DNA from: a bacterium
GTDB taxonomy: Bacteria > JAMCPX01
Length of the DNA stretch: 6,975 nucleotides
Assembly: GCA_021815065.1 (NCBI GenBank)
Contig: JAKAHI010000067.1
Location: 1 to 6,975 of the forward strand
Reading direction: 5' to 3'
This document shows positions 6,774-6,975 of the stretch, piece after piece. Position 1 is the stretch's first letter. Each line of letters begins with the position of its first letter. Made by a program: the position numbers and the translations under genes. Below the pieces are notes generated by a model. It was not told where the DNA came from. It made no database searches and worked only from the letters and a program-made list of their open reading frames with translations.

Positions 6774-6838
6774 GAGATTGAAGAACCCAGCTGTAAAGAA
6801 CGTGGTCAAGGCGGGTATCCAGTTCAGCGGATGGAGTG

Positions 6839-6865
6839 TTGACAGAACGGATATTTTGCAATAAG
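6839..6865 (+). promoter_or_regulatory. Candidate promoter for the divergent gene
   Basis: A perfect -35 hexamer TTGACA (6839-6844) is followed after 15 bases by AATAAG (6860-6865), preceded by the extended -10 element TGC. The -10 is only 4 of 6 and the spacer is short, so this is a guess. It would give a leader of about 75 nt before the ATG at 6949. No better plus-strand promoter is visible between 6774 and 6948. Confidence 0.3.
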
Positions 6866-6938
6866 TCAAAGAAATCCTGTTCCTGCAGATCTCTGTTATT
6901 ACGGAAGACGGAAGATAGGAGAAGAAATAATATTGATA

Positions 6939-6944
6939 GGGAGG
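6939..6944 (+). promoter_or_regulatory. Ribosome-binding site of the divergent gene
   Basis: GGGAGG, four bases (TAAC) before the ATG at 6949. This strong site is the main reason to believe that a plus-strand gene begins at the right edge of the window. Confidence 0.65.
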
Positions 6945-6948
6945 TAAC

Positions 6949-6975
6949 ATGAAGAGGGTCAGGCTTATCGTTTAT
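6949..6975 (+). CDS. Start of an unidentified divergent gene (first 9 codons)
   Basis: An open frame begins ATG AAG AGG and runs off the window end; the visible protein is MKRVRLIVY. Two arginines and a lysine followed by LIVY could be the start of a signal peptide or membrane helix, or of a cytosolic beta strand. Nine residues cannot tell these apart. It is divergent from the ctpA operon, with 237 bp between the two start codons, which the promoters of both sides must share. No function can be assigned. Confidence 0.55.

Noticed and set aside
6712..6861. 50-residue N-terminal extension of CtpA from an ATG at 6861
   Set aside because: No ribosome site at 6861, no resemblance to the family, and it would run through the predicted promoter at 6745-6773. 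The 6711 start has GGAGG and a typical anchor.
6901..6914. Tandem 7-base repeat (ACGGAAG twice) within a purine-rich stretch before the divergent gene
   Set aside because: Too short to distinguish from chance; no third copy or symmetry suggesting an operator.
6741..6950. A 69-codon minus-strand open frame in the divergent intergenic region
   Set aside because: No ribosome site or recognisable protein features, and it covers the control region between two divergent genes.

Overview
The window carries five genes in a row on the minus strand. They are flanked by a truncated drug-efflux-type transporter entering from the left on the plus strand and by the first codons of a divergent plus-strand gene at the right edge. 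The gene content suggests a Gram-negative-type bacterium: DXP-dependent vitamin B6 synthesis (PdxJ), a membrane-anchored C-terminal processing protease, an FtsB/DivIC division protein and a c-di-GMP synthase. Base composition is moderate and the protein style resembles anaerobic Desulfobacterota (the former Deltaproteobacteria) or a neighbouring phylum. That placement is an impression from protein style, not a result.

Layout, left to right. 2-1336 (+): C-terminal ~444 residues of a DHA2-type (14-TM) MFS transporter, ending convergently 26 bp from the next gene. 1363-2190 (-): cytidylate-kinase-like protein fused to a C-terminal BON domain. 2225-2947 (-): pdxJ. 2954-5050 (-): membrane protein with about five TM segments, two GAF-type regions and an intact GGEEF diguanylate cyclase domain with an inhibitory I-site. 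5069-5386 (-): FtsB/DivIC-family septum protein. 5386-6711 (-): ctpA, an S41 protease with a PDZ domain. 6712-6948: divergent control region with a good sigma70-type promoter for the minus-strand operon. 6949-6975 (+): start of an unidentified divergent gene.

Transcription of the five minus-strand genes runs from high to low coordinates: ctpA, ftsB-like, diguanylate cyclase, pdxJ, kinase/BON. Gaps are -1, 18, 6 and 34 nt, so one operon is very likely. It joins envelope and septum functions (protease, FtsB-like protein) to c-di-GMP signalling, then to B6 cofactor synthesis and a protein of unknown function. The start codons of ctpA and the ftsB-like gene were chosen from ribosome-binding sites and stop-start overlap. 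Both are shorter than the longest open frames (6861 and 5389).

I see no RNA genes, CRISPR array, insertion sequence or attachment site. Most of the window is recognisable housekeeping or signalling. The parts most worth a second look are the kinase/BON fusion with its altered P-loop, the placement of the diguanylate cyclase, and the unusual translation signals at the ftsB-like gene and the cyclase.
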